DNA of 64,000 nt from Stropharia rugosoannulata (lineage: Eukaryota > Basidiomycota > Agaricomycetes > Agaricales > Strophariaceae): NCBI GenBank assembly GCA_028532985.1, contig JANCIK010000006.1:1612001-1676000 (forward strand), given 5' to 3'. The notes below the pieces were generated by a model. It was not told the DNA's origin, did no database searches, and saw only the letters and a program-made list of their open reading frames with translations. This document shows, piece after piece, positions 1-12,290 of the stretch (position 1 is its first letter; each line of letters starts with the position of its first letter). The position numbers were made by a program, and so were the translations under genes.

Positions 1-1705
1 GCATATCCGCTCCTCCCTGCATCTACTATTAGTCACAAGTTTGCGTACTCAAAAACGATTGAATGCACGTATACCCTTAACTTAAATATACTGTTTGTAT
101 TTGGTCTTTTTCTTCCAATACACTTAAATTATGCAGGTGCTTGTATTGGGCTTTCAAATTTCATGTGTGGCTGGATATAGCTTGAGGTACCAACTCTGGG
201 GAGACTGTTCTAACCTTGGAGTATGTATGTGATCGAGATCCTAAATAGGCAAGTAAATAACCCGGAATGGCAACAAATTATAGTACCTGTTTAGGTAAGT
301 TTTAAATTTGGCACACCACGAGCGTTCTTGAACGCTGTAATATATAATATCACTTACTGTCAAATGCTAAAGGTTGAGGCTGTTGAACAATTAAGACTAG
401 CTAGATTTTACCTTGCAGGGGGATAATTGATTTATCCCAGGATCATAGGCCCATTGGCCTAGTTTCGCATTCAAGGCTGTGGTATCTTGGGCTATAATAT
501 GGCAATTCAGGGCGACCTGAAACCGTCGCTGTGTGCTATCCATCGGCCCACCTACAGCGTAGTCTCCGATTTTGATCGTTTAATTCGGATTACAAGGCAC
601 AGGGTTTAAGCTGTAGTACCTGTGTCAAATCACTCTTTTATTTGATTTCTACAAGAAAAGGAGACTGAACTGGAAAGCACATAGGTACTTAATAGAGAGT
701 TTTGCGCATACATCCATGCTCAGTGCATATTTCATACTTTGTTTTGAGTAAACAGGACATTATCCCTTCAAGAGCGGAAGCGATTAAGCAATGACGGCGA
801 CTACGTATCTACCTTCCGAGAGGTGTAAGCACATAAAACCTTTTGGTAAAACATATCAATACAGTTGTCCGAGCGTCCGCAATCCGTACATAACAAGCTT
901 GAGTGTATGACTTCCCGTGAGAGCATTTACTCGCTAACGTGGGGCCTAGACTGTCGCTGTTCACATCTCGTCTATTATGGTATTAAATGCGGTATGCACA
1001 TGTCATGCAGACATATGGTGGTGTACAAAACATAACCAATAGTTGGGCTTGGCAGTCGTAATTAAGTCTTTCGGAGAATAAACCTGAGGCCAACCGCGCA
1101 CTCCTATCGTCTCCGTGCTTTACACCCGCTGTCGGGCGCATCGTCATCGCCCTACCGCAGATACCACATACAGCTTCCCTGTTCTCGCAGTCACTTAGCC
1201 GAGGTGAAGCAAGCCAGGGCTCAGAGCGCGCGCGACGCTGGTTTTGTTTACTATATGTACATACATTGCGTCCGCTCGGACGGCGGGCAGACAGACGAAA
1301 ATTTGTACACTTTTTGCGTGAAACTAAAGATGCGGATCTAAGTAGAAGAAATGGATGAGTATCCTATGTGCAGTATAAATGATTGCTGGATAAACGATAG
1401 CAACTCGACAGCAGACTGATCAACTACGGCGGGGTTAAATAGGTCGATAAGTAGTAAGGTAGGGAGCGGTGTTCGTGTGCGGTAAGTAGTCTCGAGGTGG
1501 GGGTGTCAGGATTAGACGAAGATGGAGCAGCCGGGCTGGTTCTATGGCGTACATTCTTCTAATACCCATTCGGAGCCGCGCCCATGGGGAGGAAAAGCAT
1601 CGCGGACGAGGCCAGAGTGTCTGCGTTCAATCTCAGAGAAGGTGGGGATTACATGTGTTCGCAGTTGTAAGATGCTACATGCAAGGGGTATGTTAGCTCT
1701 AAGCT
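1..1705. other. no gene recognised
   Basis: I see no open frame with recognisable coding character on either strand here. Short open frames of 60-75 codons exist near 1,520-1,750 but have no family resemblance. The stretch is AT-rich in its first kilobase and carries no obvious repeat. It may contain the 3' flank of the minus-strand membrane-protein gene that follows. Confidence 0.5.
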
Positions 1706-3117
1706 TCATGGTACAGAAATGTTGCTCACACTCGACACGCTACTAGGTTCGGAATCACCAAGATTAGAGGGATTCCAACTCCAGTGTGATATCTCGGTGG
1801 TCTGAAAGTAGAGACTATTTATAATTATTATTTGTGAATGCATGCTATGCCGCACCGAAAGAATGTTATTGCGGTAGTGACACCGATGCAAGCAACGAAT
1901 GCAAAAGCTGTTAGACCTGCACAGAGCATATCTGGATTAGGACAATGTCAGAGGCCCTGCCATGGCTTGGGGCTTGCCTTGATTAACAAAGTATCGTGCC
2001 AAAGATACGTCTCGATGCCATCCTGAGTGTATACAATGCTGGAAAAAAAAGGTTAAGACAAAAATATAACGATAAAGTACTTGCACGTACGACCACAACC
2101 ACAATGAGGGATAGGAAATCCATTATGATGGCCGCGAGCTGAGATTAAATCAGCTCTATTGCATATAAGGGCAGCTAATTAGTGTTAGGTACCATAGACG
2201 CCTGCCCTTTCAATCAGCTTGAAGTTCCCACCCAGTTCAAATACATGCTTTCTACTCACCCCAATCCGTATCGCCATGACGTTGCTCCCATAGTTAGGAT
2301 AACAGCCTGTGCCGCCAAAGTAGATATCGAAAAGAGTGTAGAACGCTTGTGGAGGCAGTTCTACGGGTGTGCAGAACGCCCAAACGTCAATCCCTAAAAG
2401 GGCTACATAAAACGTTCCCAAGAGTGCCAAGATGCGCTTGCTTCGTCCCGCAAATCCATAGGCTCTCATAAGCATCACCGCTGTTGGAGCAGCCTGTCGT
2501 CAGGAATTGATATCGTGGGACAGCATCTGGCATTCATACTCACCTTGGGAAAAAAATTGCTATTCGGACAGAGAGTGACAGTTGTCAGTTGGGTACCAGG
2601 ATAAGATACATAGAAGCATTGTTATTAAAATGCTTACACATGGAGCAAGTATTGCGTGCACAGGATGGGCGACGCGACCACAGGTCTCCCCATCATGGTT
2701 TCCTATGTATGCCCACATCACGGCCAACCAGAGAGCAAGAGGGTAGTATCGGCAACAAAGGTAGAGACTCTTGATGAATGTCCATTTTGCACGATGAATC
2801 TATGTAGAGGGCGACTCAGTTGTATTTTTCTGGAAAAGAAAATCATTGCTCACCAGTTGAATTTCCTCCCGCAGTCTGCGCAAAGTGGGCGTGAGACGCT
2901 GTGAGAGGTCATCGTTTTATACCAACATGAAAGCAACATACCCAGCTATCCATTCGTAAATTTGAAGAGCAAAAATGGCCGCAATTGCATACCGCGCCTC
3001 CGACACTGTTCGCTGGGCCTGCCATATATACCCCGCGTCGGTGCTCGCATACTGCTGGGCGAGCGCGGCAATCCCGGCGAGCAAGCCGTTGATGTTTGCG
3101 GCGTCGACCAAAATCAT
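1706..3117 (-). CDS. DUF6533-like multi-pass membrane protein (spliced)
   Basis: A minus-strand gene in several short exons. The first (about 3,117-2,930) ends in a hydrophobic helix containing ALQIYEWIAGYVAF. The next holds LREEIQL and then, near 2,780-2,650, KWTFIKSLYLCCRYYPLALW, the second helix. The exon at about 2,478-2,255 has MRAYGFAGRSKRILALLGTF and a TGCYP motif. A further helix (AGLTAFAFVACIGVTTAI) lies near 1,920-1,850, and the tail is Ser-rich to the stop at 1,706. This order (helix, W-x-L/F-x-K-x-L-Y-L-x-x-R-Y-Y helix, RxYxLYGRSKRI-like loop) is the hallmark of the DUF6533 membrane proteins that are greatly expanded in mushrooms; their function is unknown. Some exon edges, especially around 1,900-2,050, are uncertain and may use a GC donor, so the exact protein is not fixed. 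Confidence 0.68.
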
Positions 3118-3781
3118 AGGCTGAAAACACCGGGAGAACGCAAAATCAGTCGGTCATGGGCGAGCAGTATGGACGGGGAGAGAGAAGTGGGGTATGTCAA
3201 CATTCATGGCAATTTCAATGGTGATATCTATAAGACGAACAGTGACTGATGGCCTTTGATGGCAATGCTGCTAAATTAAGAGGGCAATATAACCCCATGC
3301 GCTTATCATTCGCGCCACAGACGTATCTTCTCTCTTGCAGCCCGTCCCTTCACTTTCTTCAATGCTTTCTTTTTTGCCTTCTCTGGAACACATCAGAATG
3401 GCCACGCTTGTGATGACAAGGGCACTGTTAGACATGTTCCCCTGCCCTAAAAGCTAATCACAATTCAAGCATCAGAAAAGGTTGCAGCCCGGTCGTATTT
3501 ATATCGCCGAGGCGTGGAATTATCGAAGCGCTTAAATCTGTACGTTGCCCAATAAGTCCTGCCTTTCATGGCGCTATTTGGGCACTAATTATACAAAGAG
3601 GCGGGCGTCCGCGCAACACCCACTCAAGCTTAGTGCATACCTCCGCTTACTCCGCTTACTTTCGAGAACATAATGAAGTTTACATATAATTTACGTACAC
3701 GTACCTACCTAGATCTACGCTGGAGTCCGCCATTCAACTACTTACTTACCTGAGAGTCTGTACAACTACCAAAAGTTACGA
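3118..3781. other. intergenic, no gene seen
   Basis: Between the putative start of the DUF6533-like gene and the stop codon of the FAD monooxygenase I see no coding frame. It should hold the promoter of the former and the 3' UTR of the latter. Confidence 0.5.
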
Positions 3782-5945
3782 TCACAAGTTTGTGAATACA
3801 CCTCTGAAGTACTGCTCGACAGCGGACGCGTGATTGACGCGAGCCCCAATAACACCGTCTGGGCGGACAATGATGACGCAGGGCTCTGTGATATTATAGT
3901 TGGAGTATGCATGCCCTTCGCTATCCACAAAGTCCTTCTGGAACTTTTTCGCAGCACTTGGGGAGGCGTTCTCCTCTGCTCGATGGACAACGTAAGCGTT
4001 CACAGTGTTTGTCGGCTGGCGATCAATGACATGAGAGATAGCGCCGAGATCCTTGTCGGCATAATTGCTCCCAAAAACGAAAGCGGAATGGCAAGAGGGA
4101 GAGAGGAGGCCGTAGATACTGGAGATATTCCCGGAGCTGTCTACCAGATTTGGCGCTTCCGGAGCGCGGTCTCCAGCAAGTGCCGCAGTTACGCTCTCTT
4201 TATTGTAGCCAATGTTCTGGATGGATTGTTCTTCGCGGCCTTCTTGAAGGATGAGAGAGCTTCCGCGGTATGTTATGCCCAGCTGAGTCATGTCTTCCCT
4301 AAGATTTTTATGAATAGGTTGAGAAGCCACTTTGCCTAACGTTTCGTTGAGCAGCTCCGTGGTCTTGTTGAGCATTTCTGCAATGACCGGCAGACGTTCT
4401 TCAGCGTAGGTATCGAGTAAAGAATCTTTGGCATAGCCCTTCTCGACTAGAGCAAGCTTCCAACCTAGGTTGATCTGAGGAAGAATAAGTAACAACATAC
4501 ACCGTGCTTATTTGGATACTTACAGAGTCTTGAATGCTGGAGTTGAGTCCCTGTGCATCACGGGTGCGTGTTAGCCGAATTTTGTCATAGTCGAATTAGT
4601 TAGAAGTATACCTGGCCTCCAGTAGGGCTGTGACAATGAGCAGCATCTGCATAGAATGGTCAGCCATATCATACGTTATGCCATGCATAGCACTGACCGC
4701 CTGCGATGAATACCCTGCCGACTCTGGTTTGCTTGACCATACGAATATTGGGTCTGTCGGTTCTCAATCAGAGAAAACACGGAGAGTCCGGTCCATCTGG
4801 CCTACCTATACAACGACGACCATACCACTTCCTTGATACGGACATCATCGCGTCCCGATATATTGTAAAACGCATCAATCGTGGCTTGCGGAGTGGACAG
4901 GACTTGCTCAGCATCAACCTTGCCGGCTATTAAGAAATTGACAATGTCTGAATCCTGAGCCGACGGCCGCAGCATAGTGCTAATACACAAGAGCGTCGCC
5001 CAAGGGTTAATAAGATGAAAGATGGTTGACAGGGGCAAGAACGCGCACATTTTGTCTTTAGGGTCACCCCATTGCTCCCAAAACTGCAGAACACCTGTTA
5101 GTACATTGTCTTGGAACGCTATGATCAAGATTACCTCCAGTGGTTCACCTTCCATCCTAAAATCGCCTGTAACCATCGTGACGCCGTCGCGCGTCTCACC
5201 CATGAAGTCGAGTCCTAGTGTTTTGCGAACGACACTACGAGCGCCGTCCGTACCAATCAGCCACGAAGCGGTCAATGTGCGGGTTTCCTCCCTCCCATCC
5301 GTGGTCCGATGGACGACTTCAGCGGTAACCTCTTGAGCAGACTGAGTGAAGCCCCGGAGTTCTGTCCCAAATTCAACAACAGTGCCTAGTTTTTCAAGGT
5401 GTTCACGAAGGATTCTTTCGTGGTGGTTCTGTCCTAAAAACAACGGATTGGACTAATTGCAATAATATTAGGCCCAACACTGAAAGGTACGAAATAAATG
5501 CTTAACATGAGGAATTCCGGAGGTCGGCTCGAGATTGTATGTCAAGGCAGTCATCTTGAGGATCTTCTTGTTGTCCAAAGGATCGTATTCTCTCCGCAAA
5601 GGTACCGGCTTGCCGTCTCCGTATACGTCGTCAAAGGTACCGAGGATCTTATGAAGCTCAAGTGAGCGCGGCTACAGAACGTGTTTGAAAGTAAGTATGG
5701 CTGTGACATGGAGGCAGAAATGGTCTCTTACAGAAACACCGGCTCCACGTTCTCCGAGCCTGGGGCCCAATTCCTTGTCAATTATGTTTACAGGTATACC
5801 GTTCTTGCGAAGACATAACGCGAGCACAAGTCCAGACGGACCAGCACCGCTCTAAGCAAATACAACATCATCTAGGAAGTGTAGGATTACGATGTAGAGA
5901 GGGACGTACGATCAGAACCGGAGCTTTCGAAACCAAGGTGGACAT
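3782..5945 (-). CDS. FAD-dependent monooxygenase, phenol hydroxylase-like
   Basis: Eight exons join in frame to about 591 aa: 5945-5910, 5851-5732, 5671-5491, 5433-4806, 4753-4698, 4646-4612, 4550-4524 and 4474-3782. The N-terminus carries the Rossmann dinucleotide-binding motif GAGPSG, split from the start Met by the first intron. Mid-protein has the second FAD motif, seen as LIGTDGARSVVRK. Three tiny exons rebuild the third FAD motif GRVFIAGDAAHCHSPTGGQG followed by LNSSIQDSINLGWKLAL. The last exon is a thioredoxin-like C-terminal domain ending near VIIVRPDGVIGARV. This is the layout of aromatic hydroxylases of the PHBH/phenol hydroxylase class, which use NAD(P)H, FAD and O2 to hydroxylate phenolic rings. 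The substrate cannot be read from sequence. The 3/4 junction has an alternative donor at 5506; I chose 5490 because it keeps frame. No break is visible, so the gene looks functional. Confidence 0.9.
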
Positions 5946-6480
5946 TGCAAGGCCTCGACTAGAGTTGTTCTTGACGCTGGAGTAGCTTCTTACTATCCTA
6001 GTCCAAAGTAGCCTTGAGATGCCCGTTATATAGGGTGAGCTGTGCTTTGTCCAAAAGCGACCTGGGTACACAGTACTATGCATCGGCCTGGGACTGTGAC
6101 GCAAGCCAGCGGCTTGTTGGGTGTGCGAGAGATCGAAGTTAGTGAATGTTGCGAGCTACGTACATGGGCGGCTGCTTCTGGCCGATGTGATTAAAGTACC
6201 AGCTGTATCATGCCCTATAGACGCGTAAGTCGGCGCCTTTTACAGTCTGGAACAAGATGATGGGAGATAAAGAAAAAAGTTGATGAATTGAATGATAGTC
6301 TTCAAGAAGCTGAAAGCTAGTATTCTATAAATAGACCAACTGTTGTCACACCCAAACGGTCTGGATGCTTCACTTCGTACTACACAGCTATTCGCTATAT
6401 CTACAGACTTGATCTTTTCTTCTCAATCAAAGTAGACACCCCTTCGGGTAGAGAACTAAGCACAGTTTTCAAAAAGAAAA
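5946..6480. other. intergenic, promoter side of monooxygenase
   Basis: No coding frame recognised. This contains the upstream region of the minus-strand monooxygenase and the 3' end of the next minus-strand gene. Minus-strand TATA-like sequence (tatttatag-type) is present near 6,322-6,330, but at that distance it need not be the monooxygenase promoter. Confidence 0.4.
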
Positions 6481-7972
6481 TCAAATATAACTATCTCTCT
6501 GTCTATGTCTGTGAGCTTTCGCTTCCATTGCCTTTGCCTGTCCCCATGTTTGATAGCCACCATAATAAGGAGTGCTCTCATCTGCAGCTTCATCAATTCG
6601 CTCGGAAGCTGGGCCCTGACTAGGCCCTGCACTTGCCGGTGGTACATGATTATTTTGTCCGTGACTCTGCCTGCGCCTGTGAGAGGGAAATGGGTTAACT
6701 TGCGAAGGTTGCGTGCCCGAAATGTTATGACTTGTGTGGGTTGCAATGATAGCCTCTCTGCTGGTGGGATTGGGAGTGACAGAACGCTGTTGGTGAACAA
6801 AGGGAATGGGTATTATCTCTCGGAATTTGGGGTTATTGCCTTGTCGGGTCCGTTTGTAGTGCTGGTAAAACAAGTACGCAGCGATTACGCTGAGAACAAA
6901 TAGAACTGAGCCCAGCAGCCCGCCTGCAATACTGCCTGCGTCTGACTTCTTCGTTGAAATGTTCTCACTGCTATTGGGAGTGGACATAGCCGTTGGTACG
7001 GAAGACCCAGTCTGCGACGTGAAAGTGTCGTTGATAGGTTGTGTCCCGTTCTGTATCAGTAAATAATCAAGCTCCAATGGGATCGAACTTCCGCTTGCAA
7101 AAGTAACATTGATCGTATGGGGCCCGGGGGGAAGTTTTGGCGTCTGAAATATTAGTTGATTGTGCTGCGTAATGTTTGTAGAAGAAGGTAGTAGCGTTGG
7201 AAGCACAAAAGGGATGGCTGATCCATGGTCGACAGAATATGTAGCATGATATGAATCACGCGTAGCTCCTGCTGATATACTACTGTACCATTCCAACTCA
7301 GCACCTTTGGACTATATCAGTGCATGAAAAGTGTGGATTTATGATGCACAGTACCGACAAAACTAATTATTGCTTGTGCTCCAGGAGTTATCGTCGAAGT
7401 TTTGCCGTTATTTGCAACCCAAGCGGAGCTGTAACTAATAGAAGCATCCGTGTAGTCGACCCGTACCAGAGCATTGTCCAGTGGAACATTCGCTGAAGGT
7501 GTGTATTGAAGATAATCAAACAAAAACGAATGCCCGTTGCTTGTCGCTGTGACAGTAAGATTATGTAGTCCATCAACAAGATTCTGGTGGAAACAGAGGG
7601 GCCAGTTGTTCTCCGCAAACTGGTATGCTGGTGTTCGTTCTATACTGATCTCGTCGATGAAGCACTCCCAGTTTGGATCTTTCACGTCGCCTGATGTTGA
7701 ACCGTAAACAAATATCTGCGTGCCTAAACATTCAAACGAGGAGCATGAATGATGAGAGGGCAATAACGGCTCCAAATGTGCTACGCACCAGAGAAAGTAT
7801 ACTGGAAGCTGCCATTGCTCCTAGTGCCGTGTAAAGTTGATCCAAATATAGGTCCGAAATTTCCTGTTCCATCCTGACTACCCAGAGTGCTGTCGACAAA
7901 AAATGTACTGGAATAGACGAAGCCTGGATCGGTATCATCTACCACAATGCGACGGGGGGTTGGAGCCTGCAT
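6481..7972 (-). CDS. single-pass membrane protein with two galactose-binding-like ectodomain modules
   Basis: Three exons (7972-7789, 7723-7350, 7311-6481) join in frame to about 462 aa. The ectodomain starts with IVVDDTDPGFVYSS and has a second similar module beginning VRVDYTDASISYSSAW; each ends in a sequence of the type GTQIFVYGS or ELEWYSSIS. This double D-D-T/S-D-P module, then many N-glycosylation sites, then one TM helix (GSIAGGLLGSVLFVLSVIAAYLFY), then a basic and Ser/Pro-rich cytoplasmic tail, is a common mushroom architecture of unknown role (cell-surface sensor or adhesin are guesses). No clear signal peptide precedes the first module at the chosen start, so an extra upstream exon is possible. 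The second donor was set at 7349 because the closer GT would break frame. Confidence 0.75.
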
Positions 7973-8442
7973 CCCGCGACGAATGACGTGGTATTATTCC
8001 AATGATTCCAGGGCCTCCAGAAGTTATATATGTACAGACAGGCCAAGCATGAGACTCTTCATGATGGTTACATGGTGGCGGTGACCCACTGGTTGCTACT
8101 CTGGTTTATTCTTAGATGCGTACCTTGATGTCGCCTTGACTTGTTGATTCGCAAACCATATACACATGCAAGACATCTGTACAACACATGAGATACATAG
8201 TAGCGTTGAACGGCATATGCACTATGTTCATCAAGCTGTATAACTTACATTAGTTTATCTTTTTCTACATGAGAACGTATGGTTGATACATGACGACGTT
8301 GAATCTAGTCTATAGCCTCTGTCTGATGAACAAGGGGAGGAAGTAACAATAGCAAAGCTCTAACCAGGGCATGTTTAGTACGCCGACACCCAGTTGTATT
8401 GTAATACTGAAAGCTCACCATCATTATGAGTAGAAATGACTT
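7973..8442. other. intergenic, no gene seen
   Basis: No recognisable coding frame. It holds the upstream region of the membrane-protein gene and the 3' UTR of the F-box gene. Confidence 0.5.
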
Positions 8443-10086
8443 TCAGCCAAGTAAAGCCATTTGGCGGCGAGAAGTCTCGAAAGTGACATCTACTCCACCA
8501 ACACGAACGAGTAAATTTTGAAGATCATCTCCGTTAATCGTACCATCGACAACATGCAAATGGGACAACGGAGCGAGGTTGTCCAACCGGTATTTCAAAA
8601 AATCACAGACAGCAACATATAATGCGACTTCCTCAAACACCGTCCGTGTCAACTGTAAAGTGCGCAATTTGGGAAGAAGGGGAAAATCTGGCAGTGACGT
8701 TGCCTGAAGCAATGGGAGAAGGCGTAATGGCGACTGCTCTAGTAGATTTAAGGTTCGTAGTGTGGCGAATGAACCAAGCATGTCGGGCAAGACTCCAATG
8801 CGAGATAATGAGAATGTCCTCGTAAACTCTTCGTCGATCCATAAATCCAGGGTGGCGGTGGATGCATAAGTCGGCCTATACAACATAAGAAGCTGGTTAA
8901 ATAACTGAACTGTGTCTTCCGGCGTTTCTAGAGAGATGACTAGCCAAACGAGAGGGTCGTTCGTTGTCCTGAAATGATCTTCAATGATAGAGCACTCTGT
9001 CTTATCCCAGAGGTATCCAGCACGTCTGGTATTGCCGAAGTGTATGCGATTGCCACTGAGAATTTTAGCTTGAAGATAACGATCCAATGCATTTTCTGGC
9101 CAATGAGTTAGTTGGTTCTGCAGGAATGCAAGCAGTCTAGCTGTGGAGATGGTGGCACGGGTACCATCTCTGCAACCTAGCCTTAAACGCACGCTGCATT
9201 CGTCCGGAACCAGAAGGCACTGAAGTATTGCAGATCCTTCTTGAGATCTGTCCGCTCCAACAGTTAAAAAAGCGAGGTCGGGAAGTCGTGTAGCTGAGAT
9301 CATTTCATCGTCTGGCGAAATGCTTATTGCGTTGTCCAGAGTCAGATATATTAATGAAGGCATATTCTTCAGGATGTCCAGCCAGCCAGCTACAGTCGGA
9401 GCCTTTTTCAGAGGATGATCCGCTTGCCTCATGGCAAGTATACCTGGGCCTAAAATATCGGCGACCGATAACTCTGTTAAGTTATATAGGACAGGCGCAG
9501 AGAAATCAACCAAACAACGACGTAGATGCACCCTTCTCAGTTTCGGGGCACTATTTGCGAAGAGGGGACCGGGATAAAGGCAGTCGGGGAATGGACATGC
9601 GGTAATTAAGTTCAAATACTCCAGCTGCGGTGCCGGCTTCGTTAGGAAATTGGTGCAGATGTAGTTCCACGGTTTAATCCTAATTTGCAAGCTTAAGGTC
9701 CGTATGCGGCTCGACTCCACGAAAATGTGTTGCAGCACCGTCATTGTGTAGGCATGGCGAAGATGAATCTGCCGAAAAGCTGATGATTCGCCGACATCAA
9801 GAGGGGATTGCTTCGAGCGTATCAACAATTCTTTAATTCTCGATGGTGGATGACGTTGATAGTCAATAATGTTGGACCACAGAGCCGGATACGAGAGGGC
9901 AACCATGTACCATCGTTTACAGACTTGGATGATAGTTTGAGTTGTCGAGTAAGCATCGTAGGGGTTCGTTCCCTCATAAAAGCCCTTGGACGAGTTGAAG
10001 AAAAAGATGGCACTAAGTAATTCGTCTGGTAGCTGGTCGATGTAAGATTTTGACTCTTGAGTGTGACTGTAATGTTCAGGGAGCAT
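8443..10086 (-). CDS. F-box protein with leucine-rich C-terminal region
   Basis: A single uninterrupted frame of 547 codons. Residues about 17-75 form an F-box: IDQLPDELLSAIF, then IIQVCKRWYMVALSYPALW. After this come irregular leucine-rich segments (for example LRRVHLRRCLVDF, LIYLTLDNAISI, LRTLNLLEQSPLRLLPLL, LRTLQLTRTVF), as in the big expanded mushroom F-box family. F-box proteins are the substrate-selecting part of SCF (Skp1-Cullin-F-box) ubiquitin ligases; the target here is unknown. No intron is needed. Confidence 0.88.
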   Translation of the reverse strand: MLPEHYSHTQESKSYIDQLPDELLSAIFFFNSSKGFYEGTNPYDAYSTTQTIIQVCKRWYMVALSYPALWSNIIDYQRHPPSRIKELLIRSKQSPLDVGESSAFRQIHLRHAYTMTVLQHIFVESSRIRTLSLQIRIKPWNYICTNFLTKPAPQLEYLNLITACPFPDCLYPGPLFANSAPKLRRVHLRRCLVDFSAPVLYNLTELSVADILGPGILAMRQADHPLKKAPTVAGWLDILKNMPSLIYLTLDNAISISPDDEMISATRLPDLAFLTVGADRSQEGSAILQCLLVPDECSVRLRLGCRDGTRATISTARLLAFLQNQLTHWPENALDRYLQAKILSGNRIHFGNTRRAGYLWDKTECSIIEDHFRTTNDPLVWLVISLETPEDTVQLFNQLLMLYRPTYASTATLDLWIDEEFTRTFSLSRIGVLPDMLGSFATLRTLNLLEQSPLRLLPLLQATSLPDFPLLPKLRTLQLTRTVFEEVALYVAVCDFLKYRLDNLAPLSHLHVVDGTINGDDLQNLLVRVGGVDVTFETSRRQMALLG

Positions 10087-10747
10087 TATAGCTGAAGATT
10101 CGGGTTTGAATCAAATCTAAAAGTACCTTCATCACTAATGGACCATATATAATGTATTTCATGACAAACCTAGAAGTAGCAATGAAGTAGTTGGTTATAT
10201 GCGTTTCTGTGTGCCAGCGGTAACCGGGTAGATACATGGCCAGTGGGTCCATGATTAAATAGCACTTTGGGACGGCGCTTCAACGTTGCGCAGCGCAGCG
10301 TAACGCAGTCGACAGCCGGTCATGCACAGATCAGTGTCAGTAGTGAGTGTCAGCGGCAGCGTGCACACCTTGCGCCCGTCGCCGCGCACATTGACTGTGG
10401 TGCTGCGGCCGCGGGCCGGCTGCGTTCATGGTGACCTTGGCAAGCGGTGAATGATGACGCGGACGGCGAACTTGGGCTGAACTGCGAGATACCTAACTAT
10501 AATGGATTTTTGGGCCGTCAAATATACAAATATCATTACAACATACACAGCATACATGAAAAGAACAATCATGTCGACAAATCATAACACGAGCAGCGCA
10601 AAGTCAAAAATCGGATTCCACGGTTGTGACCGTCCACCCAAATCCACCCCAAATCTACCCGGCATATGTTAATCAGACGATGACGACGCAGAACACCAGT
10701 CGTCAAATTCCAGGTCGATTTCAACCTATTTAACAAGAGTATAAGCT
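10087..10747. other. intergenic, GC-rich stretch
   Basis: No coding frame recognised. Around 10,270-10,470 is noticeably GC-rich with repeated GCGCAGCG-type words, unlike its neighbours. It lies upstream of the F-box gene. Confidence 0.4.
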
Positions 10748-11704
10748 TTACCTCTTTCGACATAGCACAGAAATGTCACAAACCTTTGATACGTCTTTCT
10801 CTATTTCAACAGAGAGAACCAGAGCGAACGTTTCCAGATCTTCAGCGGCACTTTCTTTGCAGTTAGGACAAGCTTCCGCTTGTAGCTTTGCTCGTCGCAG
10901 AAGATCCCATTTGCGTATGGAGTCGCCATAAGGCTTTACTTGCAACTCCTTGGATATATTATCGATCCAGTCGGCCCACCACTTCCTGACGGGTACATGG
11001 TTCTTGTCATTCGATGAATCCCATGCTTCGGGGCATTGTCTACATGTTATCCAAGTCCAAGAGTCATGCGACTCAGCTAGGGCTGGTTGCAGCGAAACTC
11101 GCGAGCTTGCTACCTCACCGCATATACGATGATACTCCTGCAGCTTGTAAAGGGTGGCGCCAGAGATAAACTCCAGCTCTGGAAAATATGAAACATTCAT
11201 TGGGTATCGCAAAGTGTATCGCGCAGCTGTTCTAGCTTCATCATCCCATCCGTAGCGATATGCAATTGAAAAGACCCGAAAAGGCTGAGATTCAACAAAA
11301 CGTGGTGAAACAAGTTCGCTTCGTAAGTACTGTTGAATACCCTCCATTTCAAATTTGAACGCAGCCTCCTGAACTTTTTGGATTTCCTGAAGGGATACCA
11401 ATTTAGGGACTTCATGAACGCTAATCGGCAAGCAGAATCCCAAAAGAAGGCCTAGTGTGTGTTTATCTTCTGCCATCTGAACAACTGGAACGCCCGACTC
11501 GTAGCCACCCTCATCGCGATAGATGGTCGAGTTAGCATTGGACGGCTGAGGGAGAGTAAATGTCTCAGCAAAGAATTTTGAGGACAGTGAAAGTAGTAGT
11601 TTGAATGTTCGGAAGTCGGTTGGCTCCTTGTCGGAAGATCGTAGAATTACATCTGCCGCTGGGTTATCGAATGGAGAGAGCGCTACTGTCGGAGGCAGCA
11701 TCAT
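10748..11704 (-). CDS. BTB/POZ domain protein
   Basis: An open frame of 318 codons. The N-terminus has the BTB pattern ADVILRSSDKEPTDFRTFKL followed by LLSLSSKFFAETFTLPQP, a form typical of mushroom BTB proteins in which the usual H/F-x-V-H-K is replaced by F-x-T-F-K. The conserved V-x-M-x-E/D segment (VVQMAEDKHTLGLLLGFCLP) and an all-helical back half with a C-x2-C...C-x2-C set (CRQCPEAW, ACPNCKESA) follow. BTB domains mediate dimerisation and often bind Cullin-3. Nothing here shows a DNA-binding domain. The last dozen residues could instead be intron if the gene continues, but no strong downstream exon was seen. Confidence 0.82.
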   Translation of the reverse strand: MMLPPTVALSPFDNPAADVILRSSDKEPTDFRTFKLLLSLSSKFFAETFTLPQPSNANSTIYRDEGGYESGVPVVQMAEDKHTLGLLLGFCLPISVHEVPKLVSLQEIQKVQEAAFKFEMEGIQQYLRSELVSPRFVESQPFRVFSIAYRYGWDDEARTAARYTLRYPMNVSYFPELEFISGATLYKLQEYHRICGEVASSRVSLQPALAESHDSWTWITCRQCPEAWDSSNDKNHVPVRKWWADWIDNISKELQVKPYGDSIRKWDLLRRAKLQAEACPNCKESAAEDLETFALVLSVEIEKDVSKVCDISVLCRKR

Positions 11705-12290
11705 TCCTACTCTTCACCCGTGCATGTCAATTAGGTCGGTGATAAGCGTTAGGAACAAAACAGAGTAGTTGTTATGAAAGCGGCAGAGTTGACTGACACA
11801 AGACTGACGGAGGGTGGAGAGATGCGACCGGCGGCAGCGCTCGGCACCCGCCTAGATTCCGAGAACCGAAGTTCCGCGAATTGCCAAACTTAGAAAGGCT
11901 ACTTCCACTTAGGAGCTGCACACCAACTCGACACAAACAACAATGAATCTGAAGCGCTGAAGCAATCGGCAACGAATAAACAGTGTCATGTAATCACAGT
12001 ATGTTTGCTTTACGCTCCCAACAAACTCCCAACCAGCTGTACATGTGCTATTCTCGAGTACGACTTAAACTACAGATTTATTGGTGCATGATAGTTATAC
12101 AGATGATGATGACGTATAGATATGCCATAGATAAAATGATGGGTATAAGCAGTCGAAAAAGGAGGTAGTACAGTTTCTTTTTGATGAATGTCCCTGTAAA
12201 ATTTACAAACTCAAGCTTGAGGCTCCCTGAAATGCAAAGAGAAAAATATACAATGAATCAAAATGCGAGAATATGAGCGCTACTTGGTGA
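11705..12290. other. intergenic, no gene seen
   Basis: No supported gene. This is the upstream region of the BTB gene and the 3' flank of the first RING gene. Confidence 0.45.

Noticed and set aside
3830..4339. 169-codon plus-strand frame
   Set aside because: Mirror frame of the last exon of the FAD monooxygenase, whose motifs are on the minus strand.
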